Assembly: GCF_000503895.1 (NCBI RefSeq)
Contig: NC_022997.1
Span: 434,001 to 498,000 of the forward strand
Direction of reading: 5' to 3'
DNA from: Hyphomicrobium nitrativorans NL23
Lineage (GTDB): Bacteria > Pseudomonadota > Alphaproteobacteria > Rhizobiales > Hyphomicrobiaceae
DNA: 64,000 bases
Positions 1-7,625 of this stretch are shown here, one piece after another. Position numbers and translations under genes: made by a program. Each line of letters opens with the position of its first letter. Within the stretch, counting starts at the first letter, position 1. The notes under the pieces were generated by a model. It saw nothing but the letters and a program-made list of their open reading frames with translations, was not told the DNA's origin and searched no databases.

Positions 1-444
1 CGACTGCAGCGCATCGACGATGGCGATGAGATCGTCGACGAAACGTTCGCGGTGCGTGTCTGCGAGCGCTGCGAGGATCGCTTCGTCCACGCGCTTTACA
101 TAGGGCGCCGCGGCCTTCAGCCTGTTCCATCCGAGCTCGGTCAACGTCACAGCGTAGGCGCGCGCATCTTCGCGTGTGCGCCGGCGTTGAATGAGGCCCC
201 GCTTCAAAAGCCGTTGCGTGATGTCTGCCACCGTGGAGCGGTCGATGCCCGTTCTCTCGACAAGGTGGGTTTGGCTCAAGCCCTCGAACTTGGCGATCGT
301 CGACAGCACCGCGAACTGCCTTGGCGTCAAACCGTCCTCCTGCAGAACTGCAAGGAAGAGATCCGTCGCGCATTGGTCTGCACGGTGAAGAAGGTGGAGA
401 GGCGATCGCTCGAGACTGCCGAATTCGTCTTTCGTGTCGCGCAT
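1..444 (-). CDS. MarR-family transcriptional regulator (3' end cut by window)
   Basis: Translating the minus strand gives 148 codons running off the window edge, close to a full MarR length. A winged helix-turn-helix is visible: LTPRQFAVLSTIAKFEG, then LSQTHLVERTGIDRSTVADI (recognition helix), then LLKRGLIQRRRTREDARAYAV (wing). MarR proteins bind DNA as dimers and usually repress a neighbouring gene until a ligand binds. The start is uncertain: ATG at 444 gives MRDTKDEFGSLERSP, but an in-frame ATG at 510 adds 22 residues without a stop, and neither has a strong ribosome-binding site. The upstream spacer holds an inverted repeat that may be its own operator. The regulated gene is probably outside the window. 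Confidence 0.85.
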   Translation of the reverse strand, partial: MRDTKDEFGSLERSPLHLLHRADQCATDLFLAVLQEDGLTPRQFAVLSTIAKFEGLSQTHLVERTGIDRSTVADITQRLLKRGLIQRRRTREDARAYAVTLTELGWNRLKAAAPYVKRVDEAILAALADTHRERFVDDLIAIVDALQS

Positions 445-590
445 TGTCGTGATGTGTACTTTTTTGGGTCCAATCCCTGTGTGGAACTTTTGCTCAAAGA
501 GCGGTTTCATGGCGTGTCCGCACGCCCATGGAGCACACACTTAACAATTCAGATCAGCGCGTCTAGACAAAATGGTTCATACAAACAGGA

Positions 591-611
591 GTCGTGCATT
601 TATGACACGAC
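591..611. promoter_or_regulatory. Inverted repeat, possible MarR operator
   Basis: GTCGTG and CACGAC form 6-bp arms around a 9-base A/T-rich spacer in the gap between the marR-type gene and yciB. MarR proteins typically bind palindromes of about this size near their own promoter. A second perfect 8-bp palindrome, GTCTAGAC, lies about 25 bases nearer the regulator. Assignment as an operator is inference from position and symmetry only. Confidence 0.3.
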
Positions 612-661
612 AAGGTATCAAAAGCATGCTGACCGTCAGTATTGACCATATCGATGGTGCG

Positions 662-1258
662 TCAGTTGTTCGGCTCGGGGTCCGACGCATAACGCTTTAA
701 CAGTCCGACTTGTGCGATGGCGAACGCCATTGTTATCGGCATGATACCAAATAGTTTGAAAGACACCCAAGCGTCGGTCGACAAGAGGCGCCATGTCACT
801 TCATTGAGTATTGCGAGAAAGACAAAGAAGCACGCCCAACGGAACGTCAGCTTGCGCCAGCCTTCGGCCGTGAGAGCGAATACGTCGCCGAAAAGATATT
901 TGAGCAGGGCGTGCCCGAACAGCAAACCGCCGAACAGGATGCTGGCGAAGATGCCGTTGACGATGGTCGGCTTCAGCTTGATGAAAAGCTCGTCCTGAAG
1001 ATAAAGCGTAAGACTGCCGAACAGGATAACGAAAACGCCCGAGACGAGGGGCATCACCGGGATCTTTCCGAACAGGATGCGCGACGCCGTGAGCGACACG
1101 AGCGTTGCCACGACGAAGCATCCCGTGCCCCAGAAGATGTCGGCGCGCGCGTTGACGATGAAGAACACGACGAGCGGGCCCAGTTCGAGCAGGAACTTCA
1201 GAAGCGGGGGTTCTGCGTTGTGAGGTCCGGCGGCGCTCTTGGTGTCGAGTTGGCTCAT
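662..1258 (-). CDS. yciB: YciB/IspA-type inner-membrane septation protein (copy 1)
   Basis: 198 aa, the usual YciB length. It has five or so hydrophobic segments and family hallmarks such as FLLELGPLVVFFIVNARADI near the N terminus, FGSLTLYLQDELFIKLKPT in the middle and WVSFKLFGIMPITMAFAIAQ near the C terminus. YciB is an inner-membrane protein linked to cell-envelope and septum integrity; its biochemical role is not settled. It lies downstream of a second, diverged yciB-like gene on the same strand with a 73-bp gap. Tandem yciB paralogues are unusual. Confidence 0.88.
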   Translation of the reverse strand: MSQLDTKSAAGPHNAEPPLLKFLLELGPLVVFFIVNARADIFWGTGCFVVATLVSLTASRILFGKIPVMPLVSGVFVILFGSLTLYLQDELFIKLKPTIVNGIFASILFGGLLFGHALLKYLFGDVFALTAEGWRKLTFRWACFFVFLAILNEVTWRLLSTDAWVSFKLFGIMPITMAFAIAQVGLLKRYASDPEPNN

Positions 1259-1331
1259 TGTCGGTGTTCCGTTCGCTCTGATCGCCGGGCTCAGCTGTAC
1301 GTTTCGGGACTTGGGTCTTTTGTGGCGCGTG

Positions 1332-1937
1332 TCACAAGTGATGCTTGCTCATCCATTTGGTGAGAAGCCATGCGTAGATGCCGCTCATCGGAAGCACGAA
1401 GAACAGCTTGAACGCGATCCAGACATCGACGCCGTTCATGGCGAAACCGAGAACGTGGTAGATCTGGTCGTCTTTGAAGCCGATGCGGACGACTTCGTTC
1501 AAAAGTGCCGTGAGGACGAAGAACCAGGCGAAGCTGCGCGTGAACGTGTCCCAGCCTGCCTTGGTATAATGAAAGGTCTTCTCGAAGACGTACTGGAAGA
1601 AGTTGCGATCCAGCCAGAGGCCGAGGAAGAGGAAGCCCGCGAACATCGCGTTGAAGATCGTGACCTTGATCTGCACCCACATCGGGTCGCCGGTGATCAG
1701 CGTCAAGGCGCCGAAGACGATGGTGACCGATGACGCGATGAGCGGGAAGATGGGCGGGCGGCGGAACATGTAGATCATCGCGACAATCGCGACGAGGGTC
1801 GAAACGATCAGCGCCCACGTGCCAGCCGCGATCCCGTAGAGCGCGTTGACGACGAACATCAAGACGAGCGGTCCGAACTCGCTGAGGATGTTGACCGTCT
1901 GCTCGGCGTTGAACGGATAGAGGCGGCGGCGGCTCAT
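1332..1937 (-). CDS. YciB-like septation protein (copy 2, paralogue)
   Basis: 201 aa and clearly homologous to the next gene downstream: ILSEFGPLVLMFVVNALYGI, FGALTLITGDPMWVQIKVT and VWIAFKLFFVLPMSGIYAWL match the corresponding YciB blocks. It carries an extra loop (GFKDDQIYHVLGFAMNGVD) before the last membrane segments. The two genes appear to be an old tandem duplication, as they are recognisably alike but not nearly identical. They may form one transcript with ftsY 84 bp upstream. ATG at 1937 has a weak AAGG-type site about 12 bases upstream. Confidence 0.85.
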   Translation of the reverse strand: MSRRRLYPFNAEQTVNILSEFGPLVLMFVVNALYGIAAGTWALIVSTLVAIVAMIYMFRRPPIFPLIASSVTIVFGALTLITGDPMWVQIKVTIFNAMFAGFLFLGLWLDRNFFQYVFEKTFHYTKAGWDTFTRSFAWFFVLTALLNEVVRIGFKDDQIYHVLGFAMNGVDVWIAFKLFFVLPMSGIYAWLLTKWMSKHHL

Positions 1938-2021
1938 ACGTCTGGTAACCTTTGTTTGTCGCTGCGGATGGGCTCGGGGACTTGCTGCCCCGCGCTTACG
2001 CGGACTGGTGTTTCGGTGGTG

Positions 2022-3188
2022 TCAGATTTCTGCAATGGCGCGTGCGTAGTCCCCGGCAGAGAAGGCTTGAAGGTCGTCGATCCCTTCGCCGACGCCGATG
2101 GCGTGAACGGGAAGGCCATATTTTGCTGCGATGGCGACGAGGATGCCGCCGCGCGCCGTTCCGTCGAGCTTGGTCATGACGAGCCCGCTGACGCCTGCGC
2201 GCTTGCCGAACACGTCGACCTGCTGCAGCGCGTTCTGGCCGGTCGTCGCGTCAAGCACCAGCAGAGTGCTGTGCGGCGCATCCGGATCGAGCTTCTTGAT
2301 GACGCGCACGACCTTTTCGAGCTCGGCCATCAGCCCCTCCTTGTTCTGAAGGCGGCCGGCGGTGTCGAGCAGGAGAACGTCGTAGCCGCCCTCTTTCGCC
2401 TCTTTCAGCGCGTCGAAGGCGAGGCCCGAGGCGTCGGCGCCGAGATCGCGCGAGACGACGGGCGCGCCGGTGCGCTCGCCCCAAACCTTGAGTTGGTCGA
2501 TGGCGGCGGCGCGGAAGGTGTCGCCGGCGGCCAGCATCACGCGACGGCCTTCGCGGGTGAAGCGTGCGGCGAGTTTGCCGATTGTGGTCGTCTTGCCGGA
2601 GCCGTTGACGCCGAGCACGAGAATGACGTGCGGTTTCAAGCTGTCGTCGATGACGAGCGGCTGCGCGACGGGTTCCAGGACGCGCGCGACTTCATCTGCG
2701 AGGACTGCGCGCACCTCTTCCGGCGAGACGGCTTTGTCGAAGCGGCCTTTTGCGAGGGCAGCCGTGATGCGGGAAGCGGTTTCGATGCCGAGGTCGGCGC
2801 CGATCAGAACGTCTTCGAGGTCTTCGAGCGTTTCGTGATCGAGCTTCTTCTTGGTAACGAGGCCGGCGATGCTTTCCGTCAGACGCGACGACGTTTTCGA
2901 CAGGCCAGCCTTGAGGCGGCCGAACCAGCCGACGCGCGCGGGCTCGGCTGCGGGTTCCGGTTCCGCGCTGGCGTCCAACTCAGTGACTTCGGGTTGGGAC
3001 GGCGTTGCTGTCCCGGCCGGAGCGGGCGTTTCGGATTGGTCTTGTGGCGGCGGCGGTGCGGGGTTCGCGAAATCGCTCTCAGGCGTCGCAATGTCCGACG
3101 CGGTCTCCTCGGCGGGCGCCTCGGGCTCTTCCGCCGTTCCAAGCCAGCGGCTCAGAAACCCTTTCCGTTTCGGTGTGTCGGCCGTCAC
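2022..3188 (-). CDS. ftsY: Signal recognition particle receptor FtsY
   Basis: 388 aa from a GTG start. FtsY is the membrane-associated SRP receptor GTPase that docks ribosome-nascent chain complexes carrying Ffh at the translocon. Residues 1-85 are an acidic, Pro/Ala-rich A domain; the NG domain follows (VGWFGRLKAGLSKTSSRL). The P-loop GVNGSGKTTT is at about 193-202, with DTAGR and TKLD (G4) farther on and the closing helix GIDDLQAFSAGDYARAI. The GTG at 3188 overlaps the mtaB stop codon (GTGA), which fixes the start and implies translational coupling. Longer upstream readings run antisense-free into mtaB and lack FtsY homology. The partner Ffh is encoded about 4.5 kb away. Confidence 0.95.
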   Translation of the reverse strand: MTADTPKRKGFLSRWLGTAEEPEAPAEETASDIATPESDFANPAPPPPQDQSETPAPAGTATPSQPEVTELDASAEPEPAAEPARVGWFGRLKAGLSKTSSRLTESIAGLVTKKKLDHETLEDLEDVLIGADLGIETASRITAALAKGRFDKAVSPEEVRAVLADEVARVLEPVAQPLVIDDSLKPHVILVLGVNGSGKTTTIGKLAARFTREGRRVMLAAGDTFRAAAIDQLKVWGERTGAPVVSRDLGADASGLAFDALKEAKEGGYDVLLLDTAGRLQNKEGLMAELEKVVRVIKKLDPDAPHSTLLVLDATTGQNALQQVDVFGKRAGVSGLVMTKLDGTARGGILVAIAAKYGLPVHAIGVGEGIDDLQAFSAGDYARAIAEI

Positions 3189-4441
3189 GCGTGGACCATC
3201 CCATTCAAGCGGCGGCCGTCGTGGCTGCCGAGCGTCGCCCACTGAAACGAGCCGATCAGTGCGGGCCGGTCGAGGCGCACTTCGGCGAAATGCGGTGTGC
3301 GGCCGAGGTCTTCGCGCTCCATCAAGATCTCCGTACGGCGACCGGCGAGGCGGTCGAGATAGTTGCTGTGGGCTGCTTCGCCTTTCGCGCGCAGGCGTGC
3401 GGCGCGTTCCTTGATGGCGGCGCGCGCGACTTGCGGCATGCGTGCGGCGGGCGTGCCTTTGCGCGGCGAATAGGGGAAGACGTGGAGGTAAGTGAGGCCG
3501 CACGTGTCGACGATGTCGAGCGTGCGTTCGAACATGTCTTCCGTCTCGGTCGGGAAGCCGGCGATCAGGTCGGCGCCGAACACGACGTCGGGGCGCAGGC
3601 GGCGAATTTCGTTGCAGAAGCGGATGGCGTCCTCGCGCAGGTGGCGACGCTTCATGCGCTTCAGGATCATGTCGTCGCCGGCCTGCATCGAAAGATGCAG
3701 GTGAGGCATCAGGCGCGGTTCGGACGCGATGACATCGATGAGATGCCGGTCGGCTTCGACCTGATCGATGGACGAGAGGCGAAGACGGCGGAGTTCGGGG
3801 ACGTGCTTCAGGATCTGCTTGGCGAGCCGGCCGAGCGACATGCTGCCCGGGAGATCGGCACCGTAGGACGTCATGTCGACGCCGGTGAGGACGATCTCGG
3901 GATATCCGGCCTCGACGAGCCTCCTGGCTTGCGCGACGACTTCTCCGGCGGGCACCGAGCGCGAGGGGCCGCGGCCCATGGGAATGATGCAGAACGTGCA
4001 GCGATGATCGCAGCCGTTTTGAATTTGGAGGTAAGCGCGGGCGCGCGAGCCAAAGCCGTCGATCATGTGCAGCGCGGTTTCGCGTACGCTCATGATGTCG
4101 TTGACGGCGACGTCCGCCAACGTGTCGGTGGCGAGGGCCTTGAATGTTTCGGGTGCGAGCTTCTCCGCGTTACCGACGACGTGATCCACGCCCGGCATTT
4201 CCGCAAAGCGCTCCGGTTCGATCTGTGCGGCGCAGCCCGTGACGACGAGGCGCGCGCCGGGGCGCTCGCGCCGCAAGCGGCGGATGGTCTGCTCTGCTTG
4301 GCGAACGGCTTCGGCGGTGACGGCGCACGTGTTGACGATGATGCAATCGTCGAGACCTGCGTCGGAGGCGTGGCGGCGCATCACCTCGGACTCGTAAGTG
4401 TTGAGCCGGCAGCCAAGCGTCACGATCAGGGGTTCGGACAT
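3185..4441 (-). CDS. mtaB: tRNA N6-threonylcarbamoyladenosine(37) methylthiotransferase MtaB
   Basis: 418 aa radical-SAM methylthiotransferase that converts t6A37 to ms2t6A37 in tRNAs reading ANN codons. The N-terminal UPF0004 domain begins VTLGCRLNTYESEVM, and its cluster ligands are visible as Cys11, Cys39 and Cys70. The radical-SAM motif GCDHRCTFCIIP supplies Cys144, Cys148 and Cys151. The phrase LGCRLN and the tRNA-binding tail at the C terminus fit MtaB rather than MiaB. It is the first gene of a pair with ftsY, joined by a 4-bp overlap. Confidence 0.93.
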   Translation of the reverse strand: MSEPLIVTLGCRLNTYESEVMRRHASDAGLDDCIIVNTCAVTAEAVRQAEQTIRRLRRERPGARLVVTGCAAQIEPERFAEMPGVDHVVGNAEKLAPETFKALATDTLADVAVNDIMSVRETALHMIDGFGSRARAYLQIQNGCDHRCTFCIIPMGRGPSRSVPAGEVVAQARRLVEAGYPEIVLTGVDMTSYGADLPGSMSLGRLAKQILKHVPELRRLRLSSIDQVEADRHLIDVIASEPRLMPHLHLSMQAGDDMILKRMKRRHLREDAIRFCNEIRRLRPDVVFGADLIAGFPTETEDMFERTLDIVDTCGLTYLHVFPYSPRKGTPAARMPQVARAAIKERAARLRAKGEAAHSNYLDRLAGRRTEILMEREDLGRTPHFAEVRLDRPALIGSFQWATLGSHDGRRLNGMVHA

Positions 4442-4505
4442 CGTTGTTCGGACTTCGGCTTGCGGATTTCCACTGGACTCTTCAGATCGCGATCATGCTC
4501 GTCGA

Positions 4506-4585
4506 AGTCTGATCGCTCTCTACGTCATTGATGAGACCAACAATTCTCGCTCCGAACCGATGAAGTCCGAGGCGCTCATCATCTA
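4506..4585. repeat. Diverged copy of the GCTTCGGAC hairpin repeat
   Basis: The stretch TTGATGAGACCAACAATTCT, followed by CGCTCCGAAC, then AGTCCGAGGCG and ATCATCTAG, aligns in order with the better-preserved repeat copies that flank metZ (TTGATGAGAGCGATGATTCA, CGCTTCGGAC, GGTCCGAAGCG, ATCATGGTCTAG). The terminal CTAG supplies the dapF stop codon. It is degenerate, so the assignment rests on colinearity. Confidence 0.4.
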
Positions 4586-5485
4586 GGGCAAACGCTCGTG
4601 GGGGACAAGCGGCGGAGCCGGCGCGCGGTTCGCCGACAGAATGGCGTCAAGATCGCCTTCGTGTTCGATTTCCGCGGGGCCTGTCATGAGGATACGGTCG
4701 TCGGCCGTCCATTCTATGACGAGGGGGCCGCCGGGGAGCGTCACTGTGACCTTGCGGTCGGCCAGCCTTTTGCGCATGGCCGAGACGGCGGTTGCGCAGG
4801 CCGCCGTGCCACACGCGCGGGTGAGGCCCGCGCCCCGCTCCCAGGTGCGAATACGGATGGTATCGCGGGATTGAACGTCCGCGAGCGTGACGTTGACGCG
4901 CTCGGGAAACAGCGGGTGGTTCTCGATCATCGGGCCGAACCGCGCAAGATCGTAACTATCCACCGGCTTGTCGGTCCAGAATACGACGTGAGGATTACCG
5001 ACGTTGACCACCGACGGGGAGTGCAGGATCGGCGCTTCGATGGGGCCGATCTGCAGCTCGATGGCGCGGGTATCGTGAAACGGCTCGGAGAGCGGAACGT
5101 CGGCCCAGCCGAAGCGGGGCTGACCCATATCGACCGTGATGTCGTCGCTGTTCTTCACGCCGACGTCGAGCAGGCCAGCGCGGGTTTCATAGCGGAATTC
5201 CGATCTTCCGGTGCCGAGGTGCTCAAGCCAGGCGATGCAGCGTGTGCCGTTGCCGCAGGCGGCCGATTCCGATCCATCGGTGTTGAAGATCAGAACGAAT
5301 GCGTCCGTGCCGGGTGTTCGCGCCTTGTGGAGCACCATCATCTGGTCGAAACCTGTGGCGGGATTTTCCGCGACGGCTCTCACGTCCTGAGGCTTCAGTG
5401 GGCCGCCCCCGCGACGGAAATCGACGACGACAATCTCGTTGCCGAGGCCGTTCATCTTTACATAGCGGGTGGGGGCGGATGTCAT
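4583..5485 (-). CDS. dapF: Diaminopimelate epimerase
   Basis: 300 aa. DapF interconverts LL- and meso-diaminopimelate, the last step before LysA. The two-base catalytic cysteines are both present: Cys77 in AACGNGTRC and Cys225 in TRACGTAACA. The N terminus YVKMNGLGNEIVVVD is the family signature. ATG at 5485 (MTSAPTRYVKMNG) is preferred over a TTG ten codons upstream. The stop codon lies inside a diverged repeat. Other DAP-pathway genes (dapE, dapD, lysA) are 30-36 kb away in this window. Confidence 0.94.
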   Translation of the reverse strand: MTSAPTRYVKMNGLGNEIVVVDFRRGGGPLKPQDVRAVAENPATGFDQMMVLHKARTPGTDAFVLIFNTDGSESAACGNGTRCIAWLEHLGTGRSEFRYETRAGLLDVGVKNSDDITVDMGQPRFGWADVPLSEPFHDTRAIELQIGPIEAPILHSPSVVNVGNPHVVFWTDKPVDSYDLARFGPMIENHPLFPERVNVTLADVQSRDTIRIRTWERGAGLTRACGTAACATAVSAMRKRLADRKVTVTLPGGPLVIEWTADDRILMTGPAEIEHEGDLDAILSANRAPAPPLVPHERLP

Positions 5486-5629
5486 GACGCGACTATATGG
5501 GTGAAGCACCGTCAAAAGACAAATAGCGTGGTTTTCGCTTTTCTAATCGTGAACATGCCGAGACCCCTCGGAATACGGCGGGAACGCCTTAAATAATCCC
5601 AGACCCTAAAACAAGACATGAGGTTTCCG

Positions 5630-6796
5630 ATGCGCTTTCGCCCAGGCACCGTTGCTCCCGTTTTGTTCCTGATGGCCGTTCCGATGCTCGGCGCGTTCTC
5701 CGCAATCGGCGCGCAGACCAACGCACCGGCCGCACCGAAGACGGCGATTATGTTGACGCAGGTTGCGGAAGGTTTGGAGCGGCCGTGGGGACTGCAGTTC
5801 CTGCCGGATGGGCGCTATCTCGTGACGGAGCTTCCGGGCCGGCTCAGGGTCGTGGGCAAGGACGGCTCGCTCGGCGCGCCGATTACCGGCGTGCCGGAGG
5901 TGTACGCAAAGAACCAGGGCGGTCTGCTCGATGTGGCCCTCGCGCCGGATTACATCGACAGCGGAACGATTTTCCTCTCGTTCAGCCAACTGCGCGGTAA
6001 CGGTGCGAGTGCCACGGCGGTTGCGCGCGGCAAGCTCACGCTCGACGGCGCAAGCGGCAAGCTCACGGATGTGAAAGTGATCTTCCAGCAGGAGCCTCCC
6101 GTTCCCGGCAGCGACCGCCATTTCGGATCGCGCATCGTGGTCACGCCGGATGGAAATCTGTTCGTGACCACGGGCGACCGCGGCGACCGACCGGACGAGG
6201 CACAGAACCCGGCGAGCACCATCGGCAAGGTTCTCTACATCACGCAAGACGGAAAGCCGGCGCTTCCGAGCCCGGCAGGAGAGGGATGGAATCCGCTCGT
6301 CTGGTCCATCGGACATCGCAGCGTGCAGGGTGCGGCGTACGATGCGGACAAGGGCGTGCTGTGGACGGTGGAGCACGGGCCGCAGGGTGGCGACGAACTC
6401 AATCTCACCGAGAAGGGCAAGAACTACGGTTGGCCCGTGATCACGTACGGCATCGATTATTCGGGCGCGAAAATCGGCGACGGCGTTCAAGAAAAAGAGG
6501 GGCTGGAGCAGCCCGTCTATCACTGGACGCCGTCCATCGCGGTGTCGGGCGTGTTGCTCTATACGGGCGATCTGTTTCCGGAATGGAAGGGCAACCTGCT
6601 CGCGGGTGCGCTCAAGTACATGCAGGTGCAGCGCCTCGTGATCGAGGACGGCAAGGTTGTGCAGCACGAAGTCGTCGCCGACGACATCGGCCAGCGCGTT
6701 CGTGACGTGCGGCAAGGGCCGGACGGCGCCGTCTATCTGCTGACCGACGAGCGCAACGGGCGCATCGTGCGTATGGAGCCCGCCGCGACCGAGTGA
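5630..6796 (+). CDS. PQQ-dependent aldose-type sugar dehydrogenase, secreted
   Basis: 388 aa from ATG 5630, which has GAGG eight bases upstream; ATG 5618 is an alternative. A signal peptide is evident (PVLFLMAVPMLGAFSAIGAQ). The mature part is a six-bladed beta-propeller of the soluble PQQ glucose/aldose dehydrogenase family (YliI/Asd type): LERPWGLQFLPDGRYLVTE, DRHFGSRIVVTPDGNLFVTT, HRSVQGAAYD, WTVEHGPQGGDELN, NYGWPVITYG. Such enzymes oxidise aldoses in the periplasm and pass electrons to the respiratory chain. The exact substrate cannot be read from sequence. It is monocistronic, divergent from dapF. Confidence 0.85.
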   Translation: MRFRPGTVAPVLFLMAVPMLGAFSAIGAQTNAPAAPKTAIMLTQVAEGLERPWGLQFLPDGRYLVTELPGRLRVVGKDGSLGAPITGVPEVYAKNQGGLLDVALAPDYIDSGTIFLSFSQLRGNGASATAVARGKLTLDGASGKLTDVKVIFQQEPPVPGSDRHFGSRIVVTPDGNLFVTTGDRGDRPDEAQNPASTIGKVLYITQDGKPALPSPAGEGWNPLVWSIGHRSVQGAAYDADKGVLWTVEHGPQGGDELNLTEKGKNYGWPVITYGIDYSGAKIGDGVQEKEGLEQPVYHWTPSIAVSGVLLYTGDLFPEWKGNLLAGALKYMQVQRLVIEDGKVVQHEVVADDIGQRVRDVRQGPDGAVYLLTDERNGRIVRMEPAATE

Positions 6797-6808
6797 CGTT
6801 CGCCCCCG

Positions 6809-7333
6809 TTAGCGGCCGGGGATGCCAGCGCCCGGCGAAGTCCGCGGCATCGACTGATCGACGTCCTTGGGCTTCGGCTGGACCGCATCGTGGACCTGTA
6901 CGGTCTCGGTGCGGTCGATGCGGCAGTCCTGGTTGCGGTCGAGCAGCTTGAAGGCGACGTTGTGCGTGCCGGTCATTTCCTGGAGCGTGACCTTGCCGTC
7001 CTTGTTGGCGTCGTAATAGGGGAGCTTGGCGACTTCGAAGAGCCGGTCGCTGCGGGCCATGGCGGCGTATTCCTCCGCGTCGAGGAAGCCGTCGCCGTTG
7101 GCATCGTGCTCGCGGAACATGATGCCGAGATACTGGATCCACTCGTCGCAGGTGACGTCGCCGTCCTTGTTGAGGTCCCAGGTCTGGGCGGCGCTGATGA
7201 AGGTGCGGTCGAAGTCGTTGGTGCTGCCGAACGGGTTGCCGCCCCCGCCGCCGATCGATGAGCAGCCGCCCGCTGCGAGCATGGGCATCAGAACCAATGA
7301 AGCCGCCCGACGAAGGCTGCGTCGCTCAGACAT
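6809..7333 (-). CDS. EF-hand calcium-binding lipoprotein
   Basis: 174 aa from ATG 7333, preceded by a strong GGGGAGG site. The N terminus MSERRSLRRAASLVLMPMLA leads to a lipobox LAAGGC with Cys24, so it is probably a lipoprotein. Four EF-hand loops can be read: D53-E64 (DLNKDGDVTCDE), D77-E88 (DANGDGFLDAEE), D108-E119 (DANKDGKVTLQE) and D132-E143 (DRNQDCRIDRTE). In the last, the usual Gly at loop position 6 is Cys, which may weaken calcium binding. It is convergent with the PQQ dehydrogenase with a 12-bp gap. Those enzymes need calcium, but a functional link is only speculation. Confidence 0.85.
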   Translation of the reverse strand: MSERRSLRRAASLVLMPMLAAGGCSSIGGGGGNPFGSTNDFDRTFISAAQTWDLNKDGDVTCDEWIQYLGIMFREHDANGDGFLDAEEYAAMARSDRLFEVAKLPYYDANKDGKVTLQEMTGTHNVAFKLLDRNQDCRIDRTETVQVHDAVQPKPKDVDQSMPRTSPGAGIPGR

Positions 7334-7625
7334 GAAAATTCCTCCCCAGGGGCTTCGGCCCCATTTTCGGAGGGGGCCGCTCCCCTGGCCCCCGCTCCCT
7401 TGCCCCCAATCGGCGCGGGAATTATGGTTTTCGTGCGCCCTGAAGGGCGGAGATCGTTGACAGGGCGCATCCGATCGGAGAAGGTGCGGCCACTTCAAAC
7501 GGCCCTGTTTCTCAGAGCCGCCGCCCTGCACATGGTGCCGCGAGATTGCACCGGGAGGCAGGGGGGTCAACACCCGACAGCGCGTCGCGCCCTCGGGTGC
7601 TTTGGTGTTTTGCAGAAGGATCGTG

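Noticed and set aside
1956-3245. 429-codon plus-strand frame opposite ftsY
   Set aside because: It is antisense to a clear FtsY, has the Arg/Ala/Gly/Glu composition of GC-rich shadow frames and no domain.
7334-7625. 4.5S (SRP) RNA gene next to ffh
   Set aside because: I looked for the conserved GGAAG/tetraloop arrangement before ffh and did not find it. The region has only G/C-rich runs.
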